A DNA stretch of 5,388 nucleotides. It comes from an uncultured Altererythrobacter sp. (GTDB taxonomy: Bacteria > Pseudomonadota > Alphaproteobacteria > Sphingomonadales > Sphingomonadaceae). Below are positions 1 to 5,388 of this stretch, piece by piece. Below the pieces are notes generated by a model. The model was not told the origin of the DNA. It saw nothing but the letters and a program-made list of their open reading frames with translations, and did no database searches. The position numbers and the translations under genes are program-made. Every line of letters starts with the position of its first letter. Positions within the stretch are counted from its first letter, which is position 1. Location: assembly GCA_937950385.1 (NCBI GenBank), contig CALFEA010000095.1:1-5388 (forward strand), given 5' to 3'.

Positions 1-1
1 G

Positions 2-973
2 CTGTTTTTGGTCAGCTCAAACAGCGGACTTTATGAAAGTTCTGTTCTTGCTTGTGTCGCTATCGCGGTCATTCCAATGATTATTTGGGCGATGAAAAAC
101 AGCACGATATTCCCGCCCGATTGGCGTTCCAAAACATTCGCCATTGCATTGATCTTTGCCTGCCTGCTGATCCCTGTCGGCACAGAGGCACGCACTGGGC
201 TGGTGTGTATTGCAGTGCTTGGCGCGATTATGTTCCGCCATGTAAAGCAAAAGGCACTGTTTGCTGCTGGCGGCTTGGTGCTGGGGCTTATTTCCTTACC
301 GTTTCTGCCATCTAGTTTTTACGACCGCATGTCGACGATCACCAATTACCAATCGGACGAATCCGCCTCTACCCGTGTTGCGGTTTGGACGTGGACGATG
401 GATTATGTGGCGGCCAACCCAATGGGCGGCGGCTTTGATGCGTTTAGAGGCAATTCCTTCACCTATACGCTGCCGGTTGAAGAGGAAAACGGCAACACCA
501 GCGTGGTTAGTTATCAAGAAGTGACCGATGAAGGCCGCGCCTATCACTCCGCCTATTTCGAAGTGCTGGGCGAGCAAGGTTATATTGGTTTCATTATCTG
601 GTCGCTGCTTCAGATCTCTGGATTGCTGCATATGCGGCGGATCATTCGCAAATGGCGCGATACTGAGGATGATGAGCACAAATGGAAAGCGCCGCTGGCT
701 GCTGCCTTAATGAAGGCCCAAATCATCTATCTGGTGGGGGCCTTGTTTACCGGTATCGCTTATCAGCCATTTATGCTGGTTCTGTTGGCGATCCAGATTG
801 GTCTCACGAGCCTTTTGAACAGAGAGGCGCAAGGCGAAGACGCTCCAAAGCGCGGTCAAGGTTCAAGCAGGCGCGCGGGCAAGCCTCTGGGCGCATCACG
901 CGGTAAACGCGCGAAACCAGCTGCCGGTTGGCCGCAACCCAATGCGCCGCAATTGAACACAGATCAGCCTTGA
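2..973 (+). CDS. O-antigen ligase/polymerase-like membrane protein, exosortase-A-associated type (5' truncated)
   Basis: Integral inner-membrane protein expected to join or polymerise glycans on the periplasmic side. The reading frame is open to the left window edge (Leu and Phe codons precede the TTG at 8), so the N-terminus is missing; 323 residues remain, while family members usually exceed 400. Numbering from the codon at 2, hydrophobic segments lie near 13-31, 46-60, 65-78, 85-102, 193-211 and 233-268. An E-A-R-T-G motif sits at 62-66, and a large loop of about 90 residues holds N-P-M-G-G-G-F-D-A-F (139-148) and R-A-Y-H-S-A-Y-F-E (179-187) before the next membrane segment. This layout and the R-A-Y-H-S motif match, from memory, the Wzy/WaaL-like proteins found with exosortase A and PEP-CTERM systems. 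The C-terminal 50 residues are an Arg/Lys/Gly/Ala-rich, probably disordered cytoplasmic tail. The stop overlaps the start of the acyltransferase gene, suggesting co-transcription. The general family is fairly certain; the exosortase link is an inference, since no exosortase is in view. Confidence 0.85.
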   Translation: MFLVSSNSGLYESSVLACVAIAVIPMIIWAMKNSTIFPPDWRSKTFAIALIFACLLIPVGTEARTGLVCIAVLGAIMFRHVKQKALFAAGGLVLGLISLPFLPSSFYDRMSTITNYQSDESASTRVAVWTWTMDYVAANPMGGGFDAFRGNSFTYTLPVEEENGNTSVVSYQEVTDEGRAYHSAYFEVLGEQGYIGFIIWSLLQISGLLHMRRIIRKWRDTEDDEHKWKAPLAAALMKAQIIYLVGALFTGIAYQPFMLVLLAIQIGLTSLLNREAQGEDAPKRGQGSSRRAGKPLGASRGKRAKPAAGWPQPNAPQLNTDQP

Positions 974-2085
974 ACGGGTCTCCGAACGGTAAAGCGCCAG
1001 TTCTCCAACTTGATGCGTTAACCGGTCTTCGCGGCATCGCGGCGTGGTTGGTCGTGTTTTACCATATCCGCTTGAGCCTGACCGCGCTTTTGCCGAGCGA
1101 TGCGATTGCATTTTTGGCCAAGGGCTATCTTGCGGTGGACCTATTTTTCATGCTGTCCGGCTTTGTCATGTGGCTGAATTACGGCGACCGCTTTGCGCAA
1201 AACGGCCTGCGCGAAACGCCAAGCTTTTTATGGAAACGCGTGGCCCGAATTTGGCCATTGCACGCGCTGATCCTGGTGGGGATGATAGGTTTTGTTGTCC
1301 TGCTTATCCTGACAAAACGCCCTTTGGATGATTATCCTTTGGGCGAATTGCCGCTGCATATCACACTGGTACAAAACTGGGGCTTTACAGATGCCCTCAG
1401 CTGGAACCATCCAGCCTGGTCAATCAGTACAGAGCTGGGAGCCTATCTGGTCTTTCCAATCATAGTCTGCGGTATCGCATGGAAGCGGTTGAGCGCACCC
1501 GTCTTGTTCGTCATTTTGGGAGCTGCTGTGGGCGGCGTCTATGCGTTTTTTGCGTTGAACGGCTACGATGAATTGGGCGATAATATCGCGCAAATGGGGC
1601 TGATGCGCTGTATAATTGAGTTTTTCATCGGCATCGTCCTAGCCAATATTTGGCAGCGTTTCGGGCAGGGTTTGTATGCCACATTGGCGTGGAGTTTGGC
1701 GGCCTGTATTGCGGTGCTGGTCGGTGCTTTTGCCAACGTGCCGGAAACAGCCTTTATGCCGATACTGATCGCCAGCATTTTGATGATCTTTGCCAGCACT
1801 GCAGGCAGGCTCGCTGCGGTCTTATCGGCCAAGCCGCTGCTATGGATGGGCGATATTAGTTATGCGACTTATCTGGTGCATTATTTCGCGTTTATTCTGT
1901 TCAAAATCGCCTTTGTCGGGCCTGATTTGCAACTAAGCTGGGTCCAGCTCGTAGCCTTTCTAATCGGCATTTTGGCGATCTCTGCGGCGCTATTTTATGG
2001 TTTTGAAAAGCCTGCTCAGCGCTGGATGAATATGCGCTCGCCATTCGGCAAAGCGGCTCCATTGCAATCGAGCCCAAGCGCCTAA
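970..2085 (+). CDS. Acyltransferase-3 family membrane O-acyltransferase (OafA/YrhL-like)
   Basis: Multi-pass inner-membrane enzyme that transfers acetyl or another acyl group to sugar hydroxyls, probably of the polysaccharide made by the upstream cluster. The 371 residues from TTG 970 cover the whole acyltransferase-3 domain. It opens with L-D-A-L-T-G-L-R-G-I-A (14-24) and the putative catalytic His32 in F-Y-H. Then come G-Y-L-A-V-D-L-F-F-M-L-S-G-F (52-65), the R-x-x-R-I-W-P-L-H motif (90-98), N-H-P-A-W-S-I-S-T-E (146-155), G-D-I-S-Y-A-T-Y-L-V-H (294-304) and the closing F-E-K-P-A (345-349). All are family hallmarks. About ten hydrophobic segments are visible. There is no fused periplasmic SGNH domain, so this is the short form. 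Start: TTG 970 overlaps the previous stop as TTGA. An in-frame TTG at 928 would add 14 residues without recognisable homology. Neither has a good Shine-Dalgarno, so translational coupling is likely. The substrate cannot be read from sequence. Confidence 0.9.
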   Translation: MNGSPNGKAPVLQLDALTGLRGIAAWLVVFYHIRLSLTALLPSDAIAFLAKGYLAVDLFFMLSGFVMWLNYGDRFAQNGLRETPSFLWKRVARIWPLHALILVGMIGFVVLLILTKRPLDDYPLGELPLHITLVQNWGFTDALSWNHPAWSISTELGAYLVFPIIVCGIAWKRLSAPVLFVILGAAVGGVYAFFALNGYDELGDNIAQMGLMRCIIEFFIGIVLANIWQRFGQGLYATLAWSLAACIAVLVGAFANVPETAFMPILIASILMIFASTAGRLAAVLSAKPLLWMGDISYATYLVHYFAFILFKIAFVGPDLQLSWVQLVAFLIGILAISAALFYGFEKPAQRWMNMRSPFGKAAPLQSSPSA

Positions 2086-2167
2086 GTTCGCATCCTCGAT
2101 TCGCAAAACCGCCTCGCATCTCGGCCCGGCACCGATCAATTTCTTACTGCGCCGCACCCTTCTTATC

Positions 2168-2193
2168 GGCGGATGCGCCATGCCGTAGCGGCA
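2168..2193. other. Two adjacent small hairpins in the gap after the acyltransferase gene
   Basis: The 196 bases between the acyltransferase stop and the hydratase start hold no convincing gene. Within them, GGCG (2168-2171) pairs with CGCC (2176-2179) around a GATG loop, and one base later TGCCG (2181-2185) pairs with CGGCA (2189-2193) around TAG. An alternative pairing of CGCCG (2150-2154) with CGGCG (2167-2171) competes with the first stem. No T-tract follows, so this is not a canonical intrinsic terminator. It may end or slow transcription from the polysaccharide genes, or be chance in GC-rich sequence. Confidence 0.25.
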
Positions 2194-2195
2194 GG

Positions 2196-2211
2196 TTGAC
2201 GTTTACGGAAA
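2196..2211 (+). promoter_or_regulatory. Imperfect inverted repeat resembling a LiuR-type operator, possibly overlapping a promoter
   Basis: The 16-mer TTGACGTTTACGGAAA has outer TT/AA and inner CGT/ACG arms in dyad symmetry about 2203/2204. It lies 71-86 bases upstream of the hydratase ATG. From memory it resembles the operator of MerR-family LiuR regulators, which control branched-chain amino acid and fatty acid catabolism in Proteobacteria; that fits the acyl-CoA genes downstream. Its left end, TTGACG (2196-2201), could serve as a -35 box, with GCTTAT (2221-2226) as a weak -10 after a 19-base spacer, the long spacing typical of MerR-controlled promoters. The palindrome is seen directly; the regulator and promoter are inferred, and no regulator gene is in the window. 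Confidence 0.4.
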
Positions 2212-2270
2212 CTACATTGCGCTTATCGTCACGATGCTTCATGGAGTGAGTCAGAGAATTAACCTGCTGA

Positions 2271-2275
2271 AGGAG
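2271..2275 (+). promoter_or_regulatory. Ribosome binding site that fixes the hydratase start
   Basis: AGGAG lies six bases before ATG 2282. The earlier in-frame ATG at 2234 has no purine-rich site upstream and would add 16 residues with no counterpart in the family. ATG 2282 is therefore preferred. Confidence 0.8.
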
Positions 2276-2281
2276 AGGCAT

Positions 2282-2734
2282 ATGACCACCCCACAAGAGA
2301 TCGCTGCAAAAGTTGGCGAAAACATCGGTACCAGCGAATGGGTCGAAATGACTCAAGAAAAAATCAACATGTTCGCCGATGCCACTGGCGACCACCAGTT
2401 CATCCATATTGATGAAGAAGCCGCCAAAATGACGCCGTTCGGCGGCACGATTGCGCATGGCTTTATGACGCTGTCGATGATCCCATACCTGTCAGCCAAT
2501 TCGGATATGCCGAAGATGGAAGGCGTGAAAATGGGCGTGAATTATGGCGGCAACAAAACCCGCTTTATCGCACCAGTACGCGCCGGAAAGCGCATTCGCG
2601 GCCATTGGAAGCTGACTGAAATGGTCGAAAAGCGTCCCGGTCAATGGCAGCAAACCTGCGAGATTACACTTGAGATCGAAGGCGAAGACAAGCCTGCGCT
2701 GATCTGCGAGTGGATCACGCAATTCTTCGTTTGA
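2282..2734 (+). CDS. MaoC-like (R)-specific enoyl-CoA hydratase, NodN/Rv0130-like
   Basis: Cytoplasmic single-hotdog hydratase of 150 residues, the usual length for this group, predicted to hydrate trans-2-enoyl-CoA to (R)-3-hydroxyacyl-CoA. The hydratase-2 signature is intact: F-A-D-A-T-G-D-H-Q-F-I-H-I-D (31-44), then P-F-G-G-T-I-A-H-G-F (52-61). Asp37 and His42 have the D-x4-H spacing of the catalytic pair in PhaJ (Asp31/His36). The wording around the motif, the N-terminal G-x-S-x-W-V stretch and the later V-N-Y-G-x-N-K-x-R-F (82-91) closely match, from memory, mycobacterial Rv0130 (HtdZ) and rhizobial NodN-type proteins rather than short-chain PhaJ itself. It is the first gene of the probable operon, 68 bases before the thiolase, and lies downstream of the LiuR-like inverted repeat. 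Chain length and natural substrate are unknown. No polyhydroxyalkanoate synthase is present here to support a PhaJ role. Confidence 0.92.
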   Translation: MTTPQEIAAKVGENIGTSEWVEMTQEKINMFADATGDHQFIHIDEEAAKMTPFGGTIAHGFMTLSMIPYLSANSDMPKMEGVKMGVNYGGNKTRFIAPVRAGKRIRGHWKLTEMVEKRPGQWQQTCEITLEIEGEDKPALICEWITQFFV

Positions 2735-2802
2735 TCGCCACTTAAAAGGTTTTCTCCTCCCCGGGGGACCACAGATTTTTACTCTACACAAAGGAGCTCG
2801 CC

Positions 2803-3981
2803 ATGCGCGACGCAGTCATCGTTTCCACCGCTCGGACCCCTATCGGCCGTGCATATAAAGGCGCTTTCAACGCCACACCTGGCGCCACATTGGGCGCATT
2901 GTCACTTGCCCCCGCTGTTGAGCGGGCCGGCATTGAAGGCGCTGAGATTGACGATGTGGTCTGGGGCGCGGTTCTTACCCAAGGCACCCAAGCGGGCAAT
3001 ATCGGCCGCAATGCTGCCTTGCGCGCAGGCCTGCCTATTTCTGTGTCTGCACAAACGATTGACCGTCAATGTTCATCAGGCCTGATGGCTATTTCTACAG
3101 CTGCCAAGCAGATCATCGTCGACAATATGGATATTGTTGCAGCAGGCGGTCAGGACAGCATTTCTATGGTTCAAACGCCGGAAATGCGCGTTGCGGCGGA
3201 TCCATCGCTCATCGCCATGCACAAAGACGTTTACATGCCGATGCTTAGCACCGCTGAAACAGTGGCTTCGCGTTACGGCATCAGCCGCGATGCGATGGAC
3301 GAATATGCGCTGGAATCGCAAATGCGTACGGCGGCTGGTCAAGAAGCGGGCAAGTTTGACGACGAAATCGTGCCGGTCACCACCACTATGATGGTGAAAG
3401 ACAAGGAAAGCGGTGAAGTATCGCAAGTCGAGACCACTTTGACCAAGGATGAAGGCAATCGCCCTTCGACCACATTGGAAGGCCTGCAAAGCCTAAAGCC
3501 TGTGATGGGCCCGGATGCAGTCATTACCGCTGGTAACGCATCGCAATTGTCCGATGGTTCATCGGCATCCGTTCTGATGGAAGCGAAGCTGGCTGAGCAA
3601 AAAGGCCTCACCCCGCTTGGCCGTTATGTCGGTATGGCTGTGGCTGGAACCGAGCCTGACGAAATGGGCATTGGCCCCGTTTACGCGATCCCGAAATTGC
3701 TCAAGCAAACCGGCGTGAAAATGGACGATATTGGCCTTTGGGAGTTGAACGAAGCTTTCGCTGTGCAGGTTCTGTATTGCCGCGATCAGCTCGGCATTGA
3801 TAATTCCATTCTCAACGTCAATGGCGGCTCAATCTCCATCGGCCACCCATATGGCATGACCGGCGCTCGCTGCGTTGGCCACGCATTGATCGAAGGCAAA
3901 CGTCGCGGCGCGAAATATGTCGTTGTGACCATGTGTGTAGGCGGCGGCATGGGTGCTGCTGGCATGTTCGAAGTACTCTAA
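2803..3981 (+). CDS. Acetyl-CoA C-acyltransferase/acetyltransferase (thiolase)
   Basis: Cytoplasmic thiolase of 392 residues, full length for the family, which cleaves 3-ketoacyl-CoA with CoA or condenses two acetyl-CoA units. The active site is complete: Cys90 in D-R-Q-C-S-S-G (87-93), N-E-A-F (316-319), His348 in [10 protein letters not shown] (347-356), and Cys378 in C-V-G-G-G-M-G (378-384). These positions almost coincide with Cys89, His348 and Cys378 of the Zoogloea biosynthetic thiolase. The His loop reads [11 protein letters not shown] rather than the common I-A-L-G-H-P-x-G-A-S-G. This variant occurs, from memory, in a degradative branch that includes PimB-like enzymes. A strong site, AAGGAG (2791-2796), lies six bases before ATG. 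A CTCCT (2754-2758) upstream can pair with the AGGAG core. It is followed after 19 bases by the carboxymuconolactone decarboxylase-like gene. Direction (degradative or synthetic) and chain length cannot be settled from sequence; with a hydratase neighbour, degradation is likelier. Confidence 0.95.
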   Translation: MRDAVIVSTARTPIGRAYKGAFNATPGATLGALSLAPAVERAGIEGAEIDDVVWGAVLTQGTQAGNIGRNAALRAGLPISVSAQTIDRQCSSGLMAISTAAKQIIVDNMDIVAAGGQDSISMVQTPEMRVAADPSLIAMHKDVYMPMLSTAETVASRYGISRDAMDEYALESQMRTAAGQEAGKFDDEIVPVTTTMMVKDKESGEVSQVETTLTKDEGNRPSTTLEGLQSLKPVMGPDAVITAGNASQLSDGSSASVLMEAKLAEQKGLTPLGRYVGMAVAGTEPDEMGIGPVYAIPKLLKQTGVKMDDIGLWELNEAFAVQVLYCRDQLGIDNSILNVNGGSISIGHPYGMTGARCVGHALIEGKRRGAKYVVVTMCVGGGMGAAGMFEVL

Positions 3982-4000
3982 GACATGAGCCCCTCTTAAC

Positions 4001-4585
4001 ATGAGACTGCGCCGCCCGCGTATTGAGCCGCTTCACATGGAGCAGCTCGACGCAGCGCAGCGCGAGGCGCTTGCCCCCTTTGCCGACCCCAATAATAAGG
4101 TCGGCGGGGGGCGAGTGCTCAATATTTTCCGCACATTGGCCCATTCGCCCAAGGCGCTGACCGCCTTTATCGGTTGGGGCAATTACATCATGTCGCGGCG
4201 CAATTCTCTGAATGAGCGCGAGCGTGAGATGGTGATTTTACGCACTGGCTGGCTGTGCAAATCGGGTTATGAATTTGCTCAGCATACGCGCATTGGCAAA
4301 GCCTGCGGGCTGAGCGAAGCGGATATTGCCCGTATCAAACTGGGCGCAGATGCCGATGGTTGGAGCGAGCGCGAAGCGGCCATGCTGCGCGCAACTGACG
4401 AGCTGGTGGCGAACCACCATGTCAGCCAAAGCGCTTGGGATGCGCTGGATGATCTGGGCGATCGCGGCCGGATGGATCTGGTGATGACCGTGGGGCAATA
4501 CACGCAGGTTTCGATGATCCTCAATTCCTTTGGCATTCAGCTTGAAGATGGCGATGAGGCCGACCCTGATCTTTACGCAGACTAG
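4001..4585 (+). CDS. Carboxymuconolactone decarboxylase-like (AhpD-fold) protein
   Basis: All-helical protein of 194 residues with a CMD domain at about 40-125. It contains L-N-E-R-E-R-E-M-V-I-L-R-T-G-W (70-84), the signature C-K-S-G-Y-E-F-A-Q-H (86-95), and R-I-G-K-A-C-G-L-S-E-A-D-I (97-109). Cys86, Glu91 and His95 occupy the usual active-site helix, but there is no C-x-x-C pair, so an AhpD-type thiol peroxidase mechanism is unlikely. A second Cys at 102 sits further along. Many such proteins are annotated only as 'CMD family' and have no known reaction; a true 4-carboxymuconolactone decarboxylase is not implied. The gene follows the thiolase by 19 bases and is probably co-transcribed with it. 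ATG 4001 has no clear Shine-Dalgarno, and a four-codon frame (3985-3999) ends one base before it, so coupling or reinitiation may be used. ATG 4037 is an alternative start but would lose the conserved N-terminal R-x-R-I-E-P-L segment. Confidence 0.88.
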   Translation: MRLRRPRIEPLHMEQLDAAQREALAPFADPNNKVGGGRVLNIFRTLAHSPKALTAFIGWGNYIMSRRNSLNEREREMVILRTGWLCKSGYEFAQHTRIGKACGLSEADIARIKLGADADGWSEREAAMLRATDELVANHHVSQSAWDALDDLGDRGRMDLVMTVGQYTQVSMILNSFGIQLEDGDEADPDLYAD

Positions 4586-4621
4586 GCGCAGTCAGCTCTA
4601 AACCTTGAAATCTGGCGCTTT

Positions 4622-4648
4622 TCAGCCCATTTTAGGGGCTGAGGGGAA
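4622..4648 (+). promoter_or_regulatory. Hairpin abutting the DUF4126 ribosome binding site
   Basis: TCAGCCC (4622-4628) and GGGCTGA (4636-4642) form a perfect 7-bp stem around a 7-base loop, and two G-T pairs could extend it. The right arm runs into the purine-rich site GAGGGGAA (4641-4648), which lies five bases before ATG 4654. There is no T-tract, so it is not a standard terminator for the upstream operon. It could be an operator dyad or an mRNA structure limiting ribosome access. A poor promoter candidate, TTGAAA (4605-4610) with ATTTTA (4629-4634), overlaps the same region. Confidence 0.4.
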
Positions 4649-4653
4649 TATTT

Positions 4654-5268
4654 ATGGGCATTATGGAGATCATTGGCATCGCCGGCAGCGTCAGCCTTTT
4701 GTCGGGTTGGCGGCTGTATCTATGCGTCTTTGCAACCGGTCTTGCGATGCGGTTTGAGGCCATTCCCATTCCCGAACATCTCGCCAGCCTGTCCGTACTC
4801 GCCAACCCTTGGGTTATGGGGATCGCGGCGGTTGGAGCATTGGCAGAGTTCTTCGCCGATAAGGTTATGTGGCTCGATAGCATTTGGGACACGGTGCATA
4901 CTTTGGTGCGGCCTGTGGGCGGCGCATTGCTGGCGCTGGCCATCGTCGATCCGTCTGACCCCACCATGCAGATCATCGCGTTCCTGCTGGGCGGCGGGGC
5001 GAGCTTTGCCGCTCATGCAGGCAAGGCAGGCGCGCGCGGCGTAGTCAACACCTCGCCAGAGCCGGTCAGCAATGTGATGGTGTCCACAGCAGAGGATGTC
5101 GCGACCGCCGGGCTGCTTTACACCACCTATGAATATCCATGGGTGGCAGGCGGCATTGCGCTGGCGTTGTTTGCGTTTGTCGCAGGCCTACTGCTGATGG
5201 CGCGGCGGATGATTAAGAAGCTGGTTGGGGCTGTGCGGGGTGGTGGGGAAGAGCCGCCGGTTGGCTAA
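4654..5268 (+). CDS. DUF4126 domain-containing membrane protein
   Basis: Inner-membrane protein of 204 residues and unknown function, recognised as DUF4126. Family-like stretches include G-W-R-L-Y-L-C-V-F-A-T-G-L-A-M-R (18-33), L-A-N-P-W-V-M-G-I-A-A-V-G-A-L-A-E-F-F-A-D-K (49-70), R-P-V-G-G-A-L-L-A-L-A (86-96), N-T-S-P-E-P-V-S-N (132-140) and S-T-A-E-D-V-A-T-A-G-L-L (144-155). Hydrophobic segments lie near 6-30, 48-67, 85-99, 105-122 and 165-183. A basic stretch, R-R-M-I-K-K (184-189), follows the last one, suggesting a cytoplasmic C-terminus. GAGGGGAA (4641-4648) supports ATG 4654; ATG 4663 is a weaker alternative. It lies 68 bases after the CMD-like gene and may be read from its own promoter or by readthrough. 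Its stop overlaps the stop of the convergent gene. No catalytic residues are known for this family, and I assign no function. Confidence 0.88.
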   Translation: MGIMEIIGIAGSVSLLSGWRLYLCVFATGLAMRFEAIPIPEHLASLSVLANPWVMGIAAVGALAEFFADKVMWLDSIWDTVHTLVRPVGGALLALAIVDPSDPTMQIIAFLLGGGASFAAHAGKAGARGVVNTSPEPVSNVMVSTAEDVATAGLLYTTYEYPWVAGGIALALFAFVAGLLLMARRMIKKLVGAVRGGGEEPPVG

Positions 5269-5279
5269 GGTTGTTTTTT
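5252..5279 (+). terminator. Weak terminator-like hairpin and T-tract at the end of the DUF4126 gene
   Basis: AGCC (5252-5255) can pair with GGCT (5263-5266), and a T-rich run (TTGTTTTTT, 5271-5279) follows after four bases. The stem is short and lies inside the last codons of the DUF4126 gene, while the T-run lies inside the convergent gene. It is the only terminator-like element at this gene end, but it is weak. Confidence 0.25.
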
Positions 5280-5388
5280 GATTGCCGCTTCATCAATTGC
5301 CTTTTGCAGTCCTTCATCTGTCGCAGGAATCTTTGCATCGGGGACGCCCGCACTTTTTAAGTAAGCACGGATATCAGAAAGCTGTGGG
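5265..5388 (-). CDS. C-terminal end of an unidentified convergent gene (5' part beyond the window)
   Basis: On the minus strand an open frame enters from the right edge and runs 40 codons to a TAG whose complement is 5265-5267. The peptide begins P-Q-L-S-D-I-R-A-Y-L-K-S-A-G-V-P-D-A and ends I-D-E-A-A-I-K-K-Q-P. It reads like a normal soluble C-terminus: D-I-R-A-Y-L and G-L-Q-K-A-I-D-E-A-A-I-K-K would form amphipathic helices, and there is no membrane segment. Support comes from the natural composition, the abrupt end of the plus-strand gene here, and the convergent layout with stops overlapping in CTAA. Its base composition is more AT-rich than the DUF4126 gene. I do not recognise the family from this fragment, and chance openness over 120 bases cannot be excluded. 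Confidence 0.6.
   Translation of the reverse strand, partial: PQLSDIRAYLKSAGVPDAKIPATDEGLQKAIDEAAIKKQP

Noticed and set aside
296..679. Minus-strand frame of 127 codons inside the ligase-like gene
   Set aside because: It lies opposite the conserved periplasmic loop of a recognised protein and shows no domain of its own.
2234..2281. Upstream in-frame ATG extending the hydratase by 16 residues
   Set aside because: It has no Shine-Dalgarno, while ATG 2282 has AGGAG at ideal spacing and gives the usual family length.
2144..2458. Minus-strand frame of 104 codons crossing the gap before the hydratase
   Set aside because: Most of it is antisense to the well-conserved hydratase gene. The part in the gap starts without a ribosome binding site and has no recognisable motif.
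2759..2766. CCCCGGGG palindrome between hydratase and thiolase
   Set aside because: It cannot form a hairpin because it has no loop, and a single 8-base palindrome is not evidence of a protein site.
3076..3489. Minus-strand frame of 137 codons inside the thiolase gene
   Set aside because: It is antisense to conserved thiolase coding sequence, is His/Arg-rich and motif-poor, and has no ribosome binding site, as expected for a shadow frame.
4586..4622. Possible intrinsic terminator after the CMD-like gene: GCGC (4586-4589) with GCGC (4615-4618) followed by TTTT
   Set aside because: The stem is only four bases with a 25-base loop, too weak to call a terminator.

Overview
The window looks like a chromosomal segment from an alphaproteobacterium, most likely Sphingomonadales and perhaps an Erythrobacteraceae-type genome. 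This is an inference from the gene families: an exosortase-A-type O-glycosylation ligase, a DUF4126 membrane protein, and a NodN-like MaoC hydratase next to an AtoB-type thiolase. GC content is moderate. I see no rRNA, tRNA, CRISPR array, insertion sequence or phage gene. Six genes can be supported, five on the plus strand and one on the minus strand; the first and last are cut by the window edges.

Left part (1-2085): the 3' part of a multi-pass O-antigen-ligase/polymerase-like protein of the exosortase-A-associated type, followed with a 4-base TTGA overlap by an acyltransferase-3 (OafA-like) membrane O-acyltransferase. Together they look like the end of an extracellular polysaccharide or protein-glycosylation cluster that polymerises or transfers a glycan and then decorates it with acyl groups.

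Middle (2086-4585): a 196-base gene-free stretch carries two small adjacent hairpins and an imperfect inverted repeat (2196-2211) that resembles the operators of LiuR-type MerR regulators of acyl-CoA catabolism. It precedes a probable operon of three genes: a NodN-like MaoC-type enoyl-CoA hydratase, a thiolase with an intact Cys-His-Cys active site, and a carboxymuconolactone decarboxylase-like (AhpD-fold) protein. The hydratase and thiolase can supply two beta-oxidation-type steps. The role of the third protein and the substrate are unknown.

Right part (4586-5388): a DUF4126 membrane protein whose ribosome binding site abuts a perfect 7-bp hairpin. It is followed by the C-terminal 40 residues of an unidentified convergent minus-strand gene. 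The stop codons of these two genes overlap within the tetranucleotide CTAA, so there is no intergenic space between them.

Most of the content is ordinary metabolism and envelope biology. I found no convincing sign of a wholly new system. The points most worth checking are the LiuR-like site with its three-gene operon, the hairpin at the DUF4126 start, and the overlapping convergent stops.
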